Source of the DNA: JANNSX01 sp041397825
Lineage (GTDB): Bacteria > Pseudomonadota > Alphaproteobacteria > Rhizobiales > Hyphomicrobiaceae
NCBI GenBank assembly: GCA_041397825.1
Contig: JAWKVX010000002.1
Location: 806,001-870,000, forward strand
DNA length: 64,000 bases
Direction: 5' to 3'
Every line of letters starts with the position of its first letter. Positions within the stretch are counted from its first letter, which is position 1. The notes below the pieces were generated by a model. The model saw only the letters and a list, made by a program, of their open reading frames with translations, searched no databases and was not told where the DNA came from. This document shows, one piece after another, positions 33,416-41,881 of this stretch. The translations under genes and the position numbers were made by a program.

Positions 33416-34399
33416 ATGGCTCTCTCCCCGCACGAAATTCCCAAAATGTTCGGCGATGTGCCGCCCTTCATGGCCGTGCCCTATCGTCCGGACTTGAGCC
33501 AGGTGAAGGCCGATGCCGTCGTGCTCGGCATGCCCTATGACGGAATCGCCACCTATCGCGGTGGCGCGACACGACGGGCGCCCCAGGAGATACGCAAGTT
33601 CTCGCTGCTCTTCGGCGACTACAACCTCGACTGGGACCTCGATGTCCTGGCCCAGATCAAGGTCGCCGACGCCGGCGACATCGACGTCGTTCCGGGCGAC
33701 ACGCCGGAGAGTTATCGGCGCCTCGAGCGGCGCATCGCCGAGGTGCAGAATGCAGGTGCCGTGCCCATCATGTTCGGTGGCGACCATGGCGTCACCTATC
33801 CGGCGGTCAAGGCGGTGGCGGCGCATCGGGGTGGGCCGATGGGACTCATCGTCTTCGACACGCATTTGGATCTGTCCGAGAGCTTCCGCGAGGACCGGCT
33901 GACGCGTGCCTCGCCGATCAAGCGTATCACCGAGCTGCCCGAGATCCATGCGCGCCGTGTCGTCATCATCGGTGCGAAGGGGCCGCGCAATCTCGCCGAG
34001 TGGACGCCGCTCGCCAAGGCGCTCGGCATTCGCGTCATCGGCATGCGCGAGGTCGAGAGGCGCGGCATCGAGGCCGTGACGGAGGAGGCCCTGGGCATCG
34101 CCTCGCCCGATGGCCGCCCGCCCTATGTCAGCGTCGACATCGACGCCATCGATCCAGCCTACGCGCCGGCGACGAACAGCATCGAGGCGGGCGGCCTGAC
34201 GTCCCGGGAGATCATCACCGGTGTGCGGCTCGCCTGCGAGACGGGCTTCGCCGGCTTCGATGTCGTCGAAGTCTCACCCGACTACGATACCCGGAGCGGC
34301 ACCACCTCGATGCTTGCCGCCCGCCTGGCCGCGGAAGCGCTGGCCTGTCTGGCGGCGAAGAAGGCTGGGAAGGTCAGGAGCTGGGAATGGCGCGGCTAG
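33416..34399 (+). CDS. Ureohydrolase (agmatinase/arginase family)
   Basis: A 327-residue binuclear-manganese ureohydrolase. All metal ligands are present: His124 in GGDHG, Asp148/His150/Asp152 in VFDTHLDL, and Asp241/Asp243 in SVDIDAID. It would release urea from a guanidino compound. The substrate-side loop reads DPAYAPATNSIEAGG (residues 246-260) instead of the usual GTGTP of well-studied agmatinases, so agmatine should not be assumed; guanidino acids or other guanidines are possible. GGAGG precedes the ATG. It ends one base before the convergent Rieske gene's stop, and an aminotransferase and amine oxidase lie nearby. Confidence 0.85.
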   Translation: MALSPHEIPKMFGDVPPFMAVPYRPDLSQVKADAVVLGMPYDGIATYRGGATRRAPQEIRKFSLLFGDYNLDWDLDVLAQIKVADAGDIDVVPGDTPESYRRLERRIAEVQNAGAVPIMFGGDHGVTYPAVKAVAAHRGGPMGLIVFDTHLDLSESFREDRLTRASPIKRITELPEIHARRVVIIGAKGPRNLAEWTPLAKALGIRVIGMREVERRGIEAVTEEALGIASPDGRPPYVSVDIDAIDPAYAPATNSIEAGGLTSREIITGVRLACETGFAGFDVVEVSPDYDTRSGTTSMLAARLAAEALACLAAKKAGKVRSWEWRG

Positions 34400-34400
34400 G

Positions 34401-35534
34401 TCAGCCTCGCGCGACCGCCTCTGCCGGCAGACGCTCGAGCACCCAGGTACCCACCGCCTGGACGGCATCGTCGCGCCAGGAGAGGGGACCCGGCTTGTAG
34501 AGGACCGAGCCGAGCGCCTTCTGCTGCTTCTCGAGAATGCCGACATCCTCGCGGCCGACGGCCTCCCAACGTTCGTAGTACGGCCTGGCCTTGGCCTCGA
34601 AGTCGGGATCGTCCAGCGCACTCCGCGGAAAGCAGCCGCCGATCTCCAGGACCGATTTGTTGTGGGCCAGGGGCAGGACGTTCAGCCACCACATCGAATC
34701 CTGCGCGACGGCGAACTGGCAGGCGGGATGGATGACGGTGAAGTAGGTGCCCTGGCGCGCATCCTCATCCAGCCCATCAATGGCCGCAAAGGGCGGCGAG
34801 CCCCCACCGAGCGTTGCGATCGACCGGCCGGACAGCACCTGGATACATTTCCATTGCCCCTCGGTCGCAAGTGTGCGCGAGACCTGCGCGCCGACCGTCT
34901 GCCGATGCACGGTCCCGGTGTGATAGGTCTCCATCGCGTTCTCGAGGATGAGCTTCCAGTTGCAGTTGGGCTCGAGCGTGATCGACCAGGTGCATCGCAT
35001 GTCGGCGAGCTTGTGCGTGGCCATTCGGCGCGGCAGATCGCCCAGATGCTCGATCAGTGGCGCCGCTGCCGGGTTGAACGTGAGGAAGACGAATCCGGCC
35101 CAGGTCTCCATGCGTACCGGGACGAGACCATTCTCGGTGCGGTCGAAGCCCTCGGCATCCTTCATGTCGGGGCAGCCATAGAGACGGCCGTCGGACATAA
35201 AGCTCCAGGCGTGGTAGGGACAGACGATGCGCTTGGCATTGCCGGTGCCCTCGACGAGGATCGAGCCGCGATGCCGGCAGTAGTTCGCGAAGGCGCGAAG
35301 CACGCCATCCTCGCCGCGGATCAGCATCACGGGTCCGCCGACCGTGTCGAACGCGCGATAGTCGCCCGGTTCCGGGAGCTGCTCCTCACGGCAAGTGAAA
35401 AACCAGCTCTTCAGGAGGATATGCTTCCGCTCGAGTGCGAAGATCTCCGGGTCGGTGTAGAAGCCCGACGGCATCGCGCGGGCACGATTGATCGGTAGGG
35501 TCGCGTGCTTGAGCTCGTTCGGGTCGAGGGACAT
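34401..35534 (-). CDS. Rieske non-haem iron oxygenase, alpha subunit
   Basis: A 377-residue oxygenase. The Rieske 2Fe-2S site has CRH (Cys86, His88) and CPYH (Cys105, His108). The mononuclear iron site has His205 and His210 in ENAMETYHTGTVH. The bridging residue three positions before His205 is Glu202, where ring-hydroxylating dioxygenases have Asp. Glu there is what I recall of enzymes acting on quaternary ammonium compounds (CntA, GbcA, stachydrine demethylase), so a substrate such as a betaine or carnitine is a reasonable guess. AAGGA stands before the ATG. It is divergent from the aminotransferase gene. No reductase partner gene was found in the window. Confidence 0.88.
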   Translation of the reverse strand: MSLDPNELKHATLPINRARAMPSGFYTDPEIFALERKHILLKSWFFTCREEQLPEPGDYRAFDTVGGPVMLIRGEDGVLRAFANYCRHRGSILVEGTGNAKRIVCPYHAWSFMSDGRLYGCPDMKDAEGFDRTENGLVPVRMETWAGFVFLTFNPAAAPLIEHLGDLPRRMATHKLADMRCTWSITLEPNCNWKLILENAMETYHTGTVHRQTVGAQVSRTLATEGQWKCIQVLSGRSIATLGGGSPPFAAIDGLDEDARQGTYFTVIHPACQFAVAQDSMWWLNVLPLAHNKSVLEIGGCFPRSALDDPDFEAKARPYYERWEAVGREDVGILEKQQKALGSVLYKPGPLSWRDDAVQAVGTWVLERLPAEAVARG

Positions 35535-35644
35535 GCGTCTGATCCTTGGGTGGGGACCTGAAGGTTGCCGCTTGGCGCGGGATTCTCGTCCCGACTATGA
35601 TCCGGAATTCGCGAGCCCTGGGCAAGTCCGGAGAGGAATGGCTG

Positions 35645-36979
35645 ATGCGTCGCATGGAACGATCGGAGGCGCTCTATCGTCGCGGCCTCGAGGTGCTGGT
35701 CGAGGGTGTCTCCTCGGCGTCGCGTGGTCCGGCCACCTTCGGCGGTGCCCCGCCCTACATGACGCACGGTCAAGGCAGTCGCCTCTATGACGCGGACGGC
35801 AACGCCTACATCGATTGGATGATGGCCTTCGGCGCGCTCCCCCTCGGGCACGCCCACCCGATCATTGTCGAGACGATTGCCCGCGAGGCCGCCCGCGGCA
35901 CGCATTTCGCGACCGCCCTCGAGATCGAGGTCGAGGTTGCCGAGATGCTCGTCCGCCTGCTGCCGCATGCCGAAAAGGTGCGATTCGCCAACACCGGCAC
36001 CGAGGCTGCCATGGCGGCCTTTCGCCTGGCGCGCGGCCTGACCGGGCGGCGCAAGATCATCAAGTTCGAGGGCCACTACCATGGCTGGTGGGACTCCGTG
36101 CTCGTCAACACAAACCCGATGCCGCCCACCGCGCTCGGTGCGCCGACCAACCCCGTGCGCATCCCCGACTCGAGCGGCATGCTCGAGGAGTGCTGGCTCG
36201 ATACGGTCGTCGTGCCGTGGAACGACGTCGAGCTGCTCGAGCGTGCCTTCGAGACGCACGGCCGCGACGCCGCCTGCGTCGTGACCGAGGGGCTGATGGC
36301 CAACATGGGCGTGATCCCGCCGAAGCCCGGCTATCTCCAGCGAATGCAGGAACTCGCCCGCGAGTATGGCGCGCTCTTCTATCTCGACGAGACCGTGACG
36401 GGCTTCCGTGTCGCCGCCGGCGGCTGTGCCGAGCTCTACGGCCTCACGCCCGACATCGTCACCTACGGCAAGGCCCTGGGTGGCGGTCTGCCGATGGCGG
36501 CCATCACCGGATCCAAAGACGTGATGGCAGGACTCGAATGGGGTAAGGTGCTGCATTTCGGTACCCACAATGCCGGACGGCTCGCCCTGTGCGTCACCAA
36601 GGCGCTGCTCACCGAGCTCTTGAAGGACAACCGCGCCGGCTTCCAGCGATTGGGCGACCTCGGGCGCCGGATGACCGGTGAGATTTCCCGGATCGCCCGC
36701 GCCTCCAATCGTCACAAGCTGATCGTGCAAGGCGTCAACTCGATGTTCCAGATCTTCTTCACCGAGCGCGACGAGATCACGGACATGCGCCAGTTCTCGG
36801 CCGAGACCGACCGCCGGAAATTCCGCGACTTCGCATTACGTCTAATGGACAAAGGCATCTACATGTCGCCGTCAGCGACATTACATTCGCTGTCGAGCCT
36901 GGCACACACCGAGGACGACATCCAGGCGACGGCGACGGCCATTGCCGAGGTGCTGGACGATATGCCGGTGACGCCATGA
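35645..36979 (+). CDS. Class III aminotransferase, glutamate-1-semialdehyde aminomutase-like
   Basis: A 444-residue PLP enzyme. The PLP Lys is Lys276 in YGKALGGGLP, the cofactor Asp is Asp248 in YLDETVTGFR, and the phosphate-binding segment is ANTGTEAAMAAFRLAR. The fold and the substrate-gate region (YHGWWD) match the GSA-aminomutase/omega-transaminase branch. It is unlikely to be the haem-pathway HemL because it sits in a catabolic-looking set and has the ring-oxygenase gene divergent from it. The start at 35645 (GGAGAGGAA upstream) is preferred to ATGs at 35597 and 35546. It overlaps the next gene as ATGA. Confidence 0.85.
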   Translation: MRRMERSEALYRRGLEVLVEGVSSASRGPATFGGAPPYMTHGQGSRLYDADGNAYIDWMMAFGALPLGHAHPIIVETIAREAARGTHFATALEIEVEVAEMLVRLLPHAEKVRFANTGTEAAMAAFRLARGLTGRRKIIKFEGHYHGWWDSVLVNTNPMPPTALGAPTNPVRIPDSSGMLEECWLDTVVVPWNDVELLERAFETHGRDAACVVTEGLMANMGVIPPKPGYLQRMQELAREYGALFYLDETVTGFRVAAGGCAELYGLTPDIVTYGKALGGGLPMAAITGSKDVMAGLEWGKVLHFGTHNAGRLALCVTKALLTELLKDNRAGFQRLGDLGRRMTGEISRIARASNRHKLIVQGVNSMFQIFFTERDEITDMRQFSAETDRRKFRDFALRLMDKGIYMSPSATLHSLSSLAHTEDDIQATATAIAEVLDDMPVTP

Positions 36980-37752
36980 GCAGGATCGTGCAAGCCGGCA
37001 TCATCGGCACCGGACATCTCGCGGGCTTCCTCGTCCAGGGCTGCCGGCGGACCGGAGCACCCTATCGCTTCCTCGTCTCGCCGCGCGGCAAGGCCAAGTC
37101 CGAGGCCTTGCATCAGCGCTACGGAGTTGACGTCGCCCTCTCGAACCAGGAGGTCGTCGACGGCTCGGACCTGGTGATCGCGTGCGTCAGGCCAAAGGAT
37201 GCCAGGTCCACGCTCGAGCCCCTCACGTTCCGAGACGGCCAGACCGTGCTTTCCCTGATGGCCGGCGTCTCCCTCGCCGACCTGCGGGCTTATACCCGTC
37301 CGGCGGCGGCTGTCGTCGGCATGATGAACGGCCATGCCAACGCTCTCGGCTTCGGCGCAAGCATCGTCCACCCTGCCAACGACGCGGCCATTGCCTTTCT
37401 TGCCAATTTCGGGACGCTGCACGTCTTCGACGACGGGGCACGTTATGCCGCGGCAAGTGTCATGGCGGGCGTGTCGGGCACGAGCTTCGGTCTCCTGATT
37501 GAGCTCATCCGCTGGCACGAGGCGGCCGGTCTCGACCCACTGACCGCACGCCGTCTCGTCACCGAGACGGTGATTGGCAGCGCCGAGGTGCTGCGGGGTT
37601 CGACGGAGCCGCTCGATGACCTCCTTGCCGGCCTGCAGACGCCCGGCGGCATCACCGAGGAGGGCAATCAGAGGCTGCGCGAGCGAGGGGTCTTCACGGC
37701 ATTTCACGAGATGCTCGATGCCATCGGCCGGCGCATGGGGGCGAATGGCTGA
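36976..37752 (+). CDS. Pyrroline-5-carboxylate reductase-like protein
   Basis: A 258-residue protein with the ProC architecture: N-terminal Rossmann start AGIIGTGHLAGFLV, a DGSDLVIACVRP segment, and the C-terminal signature TPGGITEEGNQRLRERG with the following AFHEMLDAI helix. It is close to a true P5CR by motif, but the neighbourhood suggests a related imine or cyclic amine. It overlaps the aminotransferase stop by four bases, so the aminotransferase product (an amino aldehyde that may cyclise to an imine) is a plausible substrate; that is inference. Cytoplasmic. Confidence 0.78.
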   Translation: MSRIVQAGIIGTGHLAGFLVQGCRRTGAPYRFLVSPRGKAKSEALHQRYGVDVALSNQEVVDGSDLVIACVRPKDARSTLEPLTFRDGQTVLSLMAGVSLADLRAYTRPAAAVVGMMNGHANALGFGASIVHPANDAAIAFLANFGTLHVFDDGARYAAASVMAGVSGTSFGLLIELIRWHEAAGLDPLTARRLVTETVIGSAEVLRGSTEPLDDLLAGLQTPGGITEEGNQRLRERGVFTAFHEMLDAIGRRMGANG

Positions 37753-37845
37753 CCCGGATCGGGGAGCGCCCATGCGCAAGGCACCGGTGCGGTGGTGGAA
37801 ATTAGGCTTTATGCTGGCACCGACAACAGTCGAGGAGTGGGCGCG

Positions 37846-38784
37846 ATGACAGATCGCATTCCGGTTGCCGTCATCGGCAACGGTATTATCGGACACGGCG
37901 TGGCGCAGATCTTCGCGGCGGCCGGCCATCCGGTCGTCATGGTGGGCCGGAATCCGGCGAGCCTCGCCAAGGCGATGGAGAACATCCGCGCCAATCTCGG
38001 CGAGTTCGCCGAGCACAAGCTCTTGAGCGAGCCCATCGACGCGATCGCCGCCCGCATCAAGACATCGACCGCGCTTTCGGATGCCGCGCCGGCGGGCTTC
38101 GTCGTCGAGGCCGTGACCGAGGATCTGCCGCTGAAGCTCGGCATCTTCGAGCAACTGGACCGGCTCTGCCCGCCCTCGACCATTCTCGGCTCCTCGAGCG
38201 GTCAGCCGGCGAGCGCGCTCGTGCCGAAGGTCAGGGACCGTGCGCGTGTGATCGCGACGCATTTCTGGTACCCGCCCCAGCTCATCCCGCTCGTCGAAGT
38301 CTGCGCCGGACCGGAGACGGCGCCCGAGGTGCTGACGCGGACGCTCGACATCATCCGCGGCGCCGGCAAGGAGCCGGTCGTCATCGACAAGGAGGTGCCT
38401 GGCTTCATTGGCAATCGCATCCAGTTCGCAGCCCTTCGCGAGGCTTGGTCCCTCTGGGCCTCGGGCGCTGCCTCCGCCGAGGCGATCGACGCCGTCGTCC
38501 GCAACTCCATCGGTCGCCGCCTCGCCATCACCGGCCCGATCGAGTCCGCCGATGTCGGTGGACTCGACACGATGGTGGCCTTCGCCCGCTTCCTGCAGCC
38601 ACATCTCAACGCCGACCCCTCGCCACCGGCGAAGGTCGCGGCCATCGCGGAGGCCGGTGGACGCGGCTTCTCGAACGGCAGGGGCGTCTACGACTGGTCG
38701 AAGCGTGACGGCGAGGCGCTTCTCAAGTCGCGTCGCGCCGAGCTGTTCCGCTGGCTCGCTGCTGACAAATCAACGATGCGCTAG
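37846..38784 (+). CDS. 3-hydroxyacyl-CoA dehydrogenase-like NAD-dependent dehydrogenase
   Basis: A 312-residue dehydrogenase. The NAD-binding loop is VIGNGIIGHGVAQIFAAAG, the catalytic region contains SSSGQPASALVPK and THFWYPPQLIPLVE, and EVPGFIGNRIQFAALREAW starts the C-terminal helical domain. These belong to the 3HCDH/lambda-crystallin/carnitine-dehydrogenase superfamily. A standalone gene with no hydratase next to it argues for a small hydroxyacid such as carnitine or gulonate rather than beta-oxidation. GAGGAG 9-14 bases before the ATG sets the start. Separated by 93 bases from the P5CR-like gene. Confidence 0.85.
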   Translation: MTDRIPVAVIGNGIIGHGVAQIFAAAGHPVVMVGRNPASLAKAMENIRANLGEFAEHKLLSEPIDAIAARIKTSTALSDAAPAGFVVEAVTEDLPLKLGIFEQLDRLCPPSTILGSSSGQPASALVPKVRDRARVIATHFWYPPQLIPLVEVCAGPETAPEVLTRTLDIIRGAGKEPVVIDKEVPGFIGNRIQFAALREAWSLWASGAASAEAIDAVVRNSIGRRLAITGPIESADVGGLDTMVAFARFLQPHLNADPSPPAKVAAIAEAGGRGFSNGRGVYDWSKRDGEALLKSRRAELFRWLAADKSTMR

Positions 38785-38793
38785 AGGGCGACG

Positions 38794-40119
38794 ATGGCAA
38801 GAGCAGACGACGACATCTTCGCCGACGACTTCCTCGAGACGCCTTATTGGTGGCGCGCCGCGCCGCCCCGGGAGCTGCCGGCGGTCGATCTGCCCAGGCA
38901 GGCCGATGTCGCCATCATCGGCTCGGGCTTCACCGGCCTCAACGCCGCCATCGAGATCGCCCGCGCCGGTCGCTCCGTCGTCGTCATCGACAAGGACGAT
39001 GCGGGCGCTGGCGCCTCCTCCCGCAATGCCGGCTTCGTCGGGCGTACGCTCAAGCACTCGTTCGGAAAGCTCATCAAATCGCGTGGTCTCGATTTTGCCA
39101 AGCGTGTCTATGGCGAGATGCAGATGGCGTTCAATTCCGTAGGTGAGCGGGTCGAGAAGGAGCAGATCGCCGCCCATTTTCGCATGTCCGGGCGGCTCAT
39201 CCTGCTCCGCAACGAGGCGGAGCGCCGGGCGCTCGAGACCGAGCTCGGGCTCAGAGCCGAGCACCTAGGCCACCGCCACGAGATGTTGTCGGCCGATCGC
39301 ATTCACGGCGAGATCGGTACGCGCGGGTATGTCGCCGCCGCGCTCATCGAGGATCTGGGCTCCATTCACCCCGGCCTCTACGTGCAGGGGCTCGTCCGTG
39401 TCGCCCTGGCGGCCGGCGTGACGATCGTGCCGAGGACCGAGGTGAAGTCCATCGCCGAGGAGGAGGGCGAGGTCCGCGTCGAAACGATCGCCGGCACGAT
39501 CCGCGCCGGGCAGGCGCTGGTCGCCACGAATGGCTATACGACCTTCGCGACGCCTTACGAGGCGCGCCGGACCATCCCCTTCGACGCCTATATGATCGCC
39601 ACGGAGACACTGCCCCAAGCGACGCTCGACCGGCTGCTGCCGAAGAGCCGCACCTATCTCGAGGACGTGCACAATATCGACTTCCTGCGCCAGGCGCCGG
39701 ATCAGCCGCGCATCCTGATGGGCGGGCGGACCGGCACGCAGAATGTGGATCTGCGGACCATGGCTCGGAACCTGCGGGGCGATCTGGCCCGGATTCTGCC
39801 GGACCTCGCGAACGTCAAGCTTTCGAACGTGTGGACCGGCCGCTGTGCCGGCACCTTCGACCTCTTCCCGCATGTGGGCCGGCACGGCCGCATCCACTAT
39901 GCAAGCGGCTATTGCTTCGCCGGCCTGCCGATGGGCACCTATCTCGGTCAGAAGGCGGCGAAGGCGATCCTCGGACAGGAGACGGACGCCCAGACGGTGT
40001 TTCGCGAGCTCCCCTTCCGGTCGGTGCCGCTCATCGGCGGGCAGAATTGGTTCGTGCCCTGGGTGATCGGCTACTGGGACTGGAAGGAAGGCAAGTCGCA
40101 GGATCACAAAAGGGCCTGA
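38794..40119 (+). CDS. FAD-dependent amine/amino-acid oxidoreductase (DAO family)
   Basis: A 441-residue flavoprotein of the glycine/D-amino-acid oxidase family. The dinucleotide motif is VAIIGSGFTGLNAAIEIARAG, followed by SSRNAGFVGRT, which I associate with gamma-glutamylputrescine oxidase and sarcosine oxidase-like proteins. The C-terminal end has the matching YCFAGLPMGTYLGQKAAKA helix. It would oxidise a secondary or primary amine with FAD. It starts nine bases after the dehydrogenase stop, so these form one unit. Substrate unknown; the context suggests polyamine- or betaine-derived amines. Confidence 0.87.
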   Translation: MARADDDIFADDFLETPYWWRAAPPRELPAVDLPRQADVAIIGSGFTGLNAAIEIARAGRSVVVIDKDDAGAGASSRNAGFVGRTLKHSFGKLIKSRGLDFAKRVYGEMQMAFNSVGERVEKEQIAAHFRMSGRLILLRNEAERRALETELGLRAEHLGHRHEMLSADRIHGEIGTRGYVAAALIEDLGSIHPGLYVQGLVRVALAAGVTIVPRTEVKSIAEEEGEVRVETIAGTIRAGQALVATNGYTTFATPYEARRTIPFDAYMIATETLPQATLDRLLPKSRTYLEDVHNIDFLRQAPDQPRILMGGRTGTQNVDLRTMARNLRGDLARILPDLANVKLSNVWTGRCAGTFDLFPHVGRHGRIHYASGYCFAGLPMGTYLGQKAAKAILGQETDAQTVFRELPFRSVPLIGGQNWFVPWVIGYWDWKEGKSQDHKRA

Positions 40120-40420
40120 AGTGGGCGCGCCGATCGGCTCTGGATCGGTGTACGGCATCCTCTCGCTACCTCGAAAGTAGTATATCTTTCGGCGTAGCCC
40201 TGCTCTGACGGTGATACGCCTGCAGGCTTAGCTTCCGTCCTGCGGCGGGCACAATCCGCCTCTCGGCTGAGCAATCTACCCCTTCCGGCGCCTTGAACCA
40301 GGCGCGGCATGAGCGCGGCGGCTTGCCTGGTGACGTCACGTCCCCCGGCGGCATTCCACTTGCCCCACCTCCCACGACCCCCTATCACACCCTCAACATC
40401 CACCAGACCGACCGCTGCCG
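40120..40420 (+). other. Non-coding region upstream of murE; possible inversion joint
   Basis: No gene is supported. It holds two short hairpins: CGAAAG/CTTTCG around 40172-40192, possibly terminating the oxidase transcript, and GCGCCT/AGGCGC near 40283-40301. An eight-base palindrome TGACGTCA is at 40331-40338. No clear -35/-10 pair and no TGGG repeats were found, and the murE start lacks a purine-rich ribosome-binding site. In standard clusters ftsI would be here. Confidence 0.5.
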
Positions 40421-41881
40421 ATGAAGCTTCGCCAACTCCTCGATGACGAGATGTCGACCGGCCTGCTCGCTGGCGGCGTCGAGGTCACGGGGATCACGCC
40501 CGACAGCCGCAAGGTGGCACCGGGCTTCGTTTTCGCGGCCCTGTCGGGCTCCAGGACGGACGGTGCCCGATACGTCGCACAGGCGCTCGAGAAGGGTGCT
40601 GCCGTCATCCTCGCCGCCCGCGACGCGGAGATCTACGAGACGGGCAATGCAACCGTCGTCCGGGCGTCCGATCCGAGGCGGGCGCTGGCGCTTATGGCCT
40701 CCCGTTTCCATCACGGTCAGCCCGAGACGATAACCGCCGTCACCGGCACCAGCGGTAAAACGTCGGTCGCGACCTTCGTCCGCCAGATCTGGTCGAAGCT
40801 CGGCCACAAGGCCGCGAGCCTCGGCACCGTCGGCCTCATCCGCCCCGACGGCCGAATCACGGAGAGCCTGACCACGCCCGAGCCGGTGACTCTGCACCAG
40901 CTTCTCGCCGACCTCGCCCGCGAGGACGTGACTCATCTCTCGATGGAGGCCTCGAGCCACGGCCTCGAGCAGCGCCGCCTCGACGGAGTCAGGCTCGCCG
41001 CCGGCGCCTTCACGAATCTGGGCCACGATCATCTCGACTACCACAAGGACCAGGAGGACTACTTCAATCAGAAGAAGCGCCTCTTCAACACGCTGCTGAC
41101 CGAAGGCGCCGGCGCCGTCGTCAATCTCGATGCGCCGCGGGCCGAGGAGGTGGTCGAGGAGGCCTACGGGCGCGGCCTCAAGGTGATGACGGTGGGGCGC
41201 AAGGGCCGCGGCATCAGGCTGCTGGGTCTCGAGCGCGATGGCTTCGCGCAGCGCCTGTCGGTCAGCCACGAGGGCGAGAGCTATGCCATCCGCCTGCCCT
41301 TGATCGGTACCTATCAGGCCGCCAACGCGCTGGTTGCCGCGGGGCTCTGCATTGCGACGGGTAGCGCGCCCGAGGGCGTGTTCGCAAAACTTGAATCGCT
41401 GGCGACCGTGTTGGGCCGGCTCGACATCGTCGGCGAGGCCAGGGGCGGCCTCGTCGTTGTCGACTACGCCCACAAGCCCGACGCGCTCGAGGCCGCGCTC
41501 GATGCGCTGCGGCCGTTTGTGACGGGCAAGCTCGTCTGTGTGTTCGGCTGCGGCGGCGATCGCGACCGGCTGAAGCGGCCAGTCATGGGACGAATCGCCA
41601 CCGCCAAGGCCGATCGCGTCATCGTCACCGACGACAATCCGAGGACCGAGCAGGCGGCGGCGATCCGCGCCGAGATCCTCGCAGGGACGTCGGGCGCCGA
41701 GGAGATCGGCGACCGCGGCGAAGCCATCCGGTCGGCGATCCGGTCGATTGGGGCAGGCGACGTCATTCTCATCGCCGGTAAGGGTCATGAGCAGGGTCAG
41801 TACATCGGCGACGCGGTCATTCCCTTCTCGGATCACGCGGCGGCCAGGGCGGCGCTCGGGGAGATCGGGTCCGATGGCTGA
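40421..41881 (+). CDS. murE: UDP-MurNAc-tripeptide ligase MurE (meso-diaminopimelate adding)
   Basis: A 486-residue Mur ligase that adds meso-diaminopimelate to UDP-MurNAc-L-Ala-D-Glu in the cytoplasm. The ATP loop is GTSGKT at 109-114, the central EASSHGLEQRR segment is conserved, and the C-terminal DNPR motif (VTDDNPRTEQ) specifies meso-DAP rather than Lys. Length and start (MKLRQLL) are normal. The last eight bases overlap murF. It is now first in its operon instead of following ftsI, and has no evident Shine-Dalgarno sequence (upstream CCAGACCGACCGCTGCCG). Confidence 0.96.
   Translation: MKLRQLLDDEMSTGLLAGGVEVTGITPDSRKVAPGFVFAALSGSRTDGARYVAQALEKGAAVILAARDAEIYETGNATVVRASDPRRALALMASRFHHGQPETITAVTGTSGKTSVATFVRQIWSKLGHKAASLGTVGLIRPDGRITESLTTPEPVTLHQLLADLAREDVTHLSMEASSHGLEQRRLDGVRLAAGAFTNLGHDHLDYHKDQEDYFNQKKRLFNTLLTEGAGAVVNLDAPRAEEVVEEAYGRGLKVMTVGRKGRGIRLLGLERDGFAQRLSVSHEGESYAIRLPLIGTYQAANALVAAGLCIATGSAPEGVFAKLESLATVLGRLDIVGEARGGLVVVDYAHKPDALEAALDALRPFVTGKLVCVFGCGGDRDRLKRPVMGRIATAKADRVIVTDDNPRTEQAAAIRAEILAGTSGAEEIGDRGEAIRSAIRSIGAGDVILIAGKGHEQGQYIGDAVIPFSDHAAARAALGEIGSDG

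Noticed and set aside
35645..36979. Annotation of the aminotransferase as HemL (haem synthesis)
   Set aside because: Although the fold is GSA-aminomutase-like, its overlap with a P5CR-like gene and the neighbouring amine genes fit catabolism better; haem genes are absent.
40361..40374. CCCA repeats upstream of murE as a second MraZ operator
   Set aside because: Only two copies and 7 bases apart; no 10-base phasing and no promoter within.
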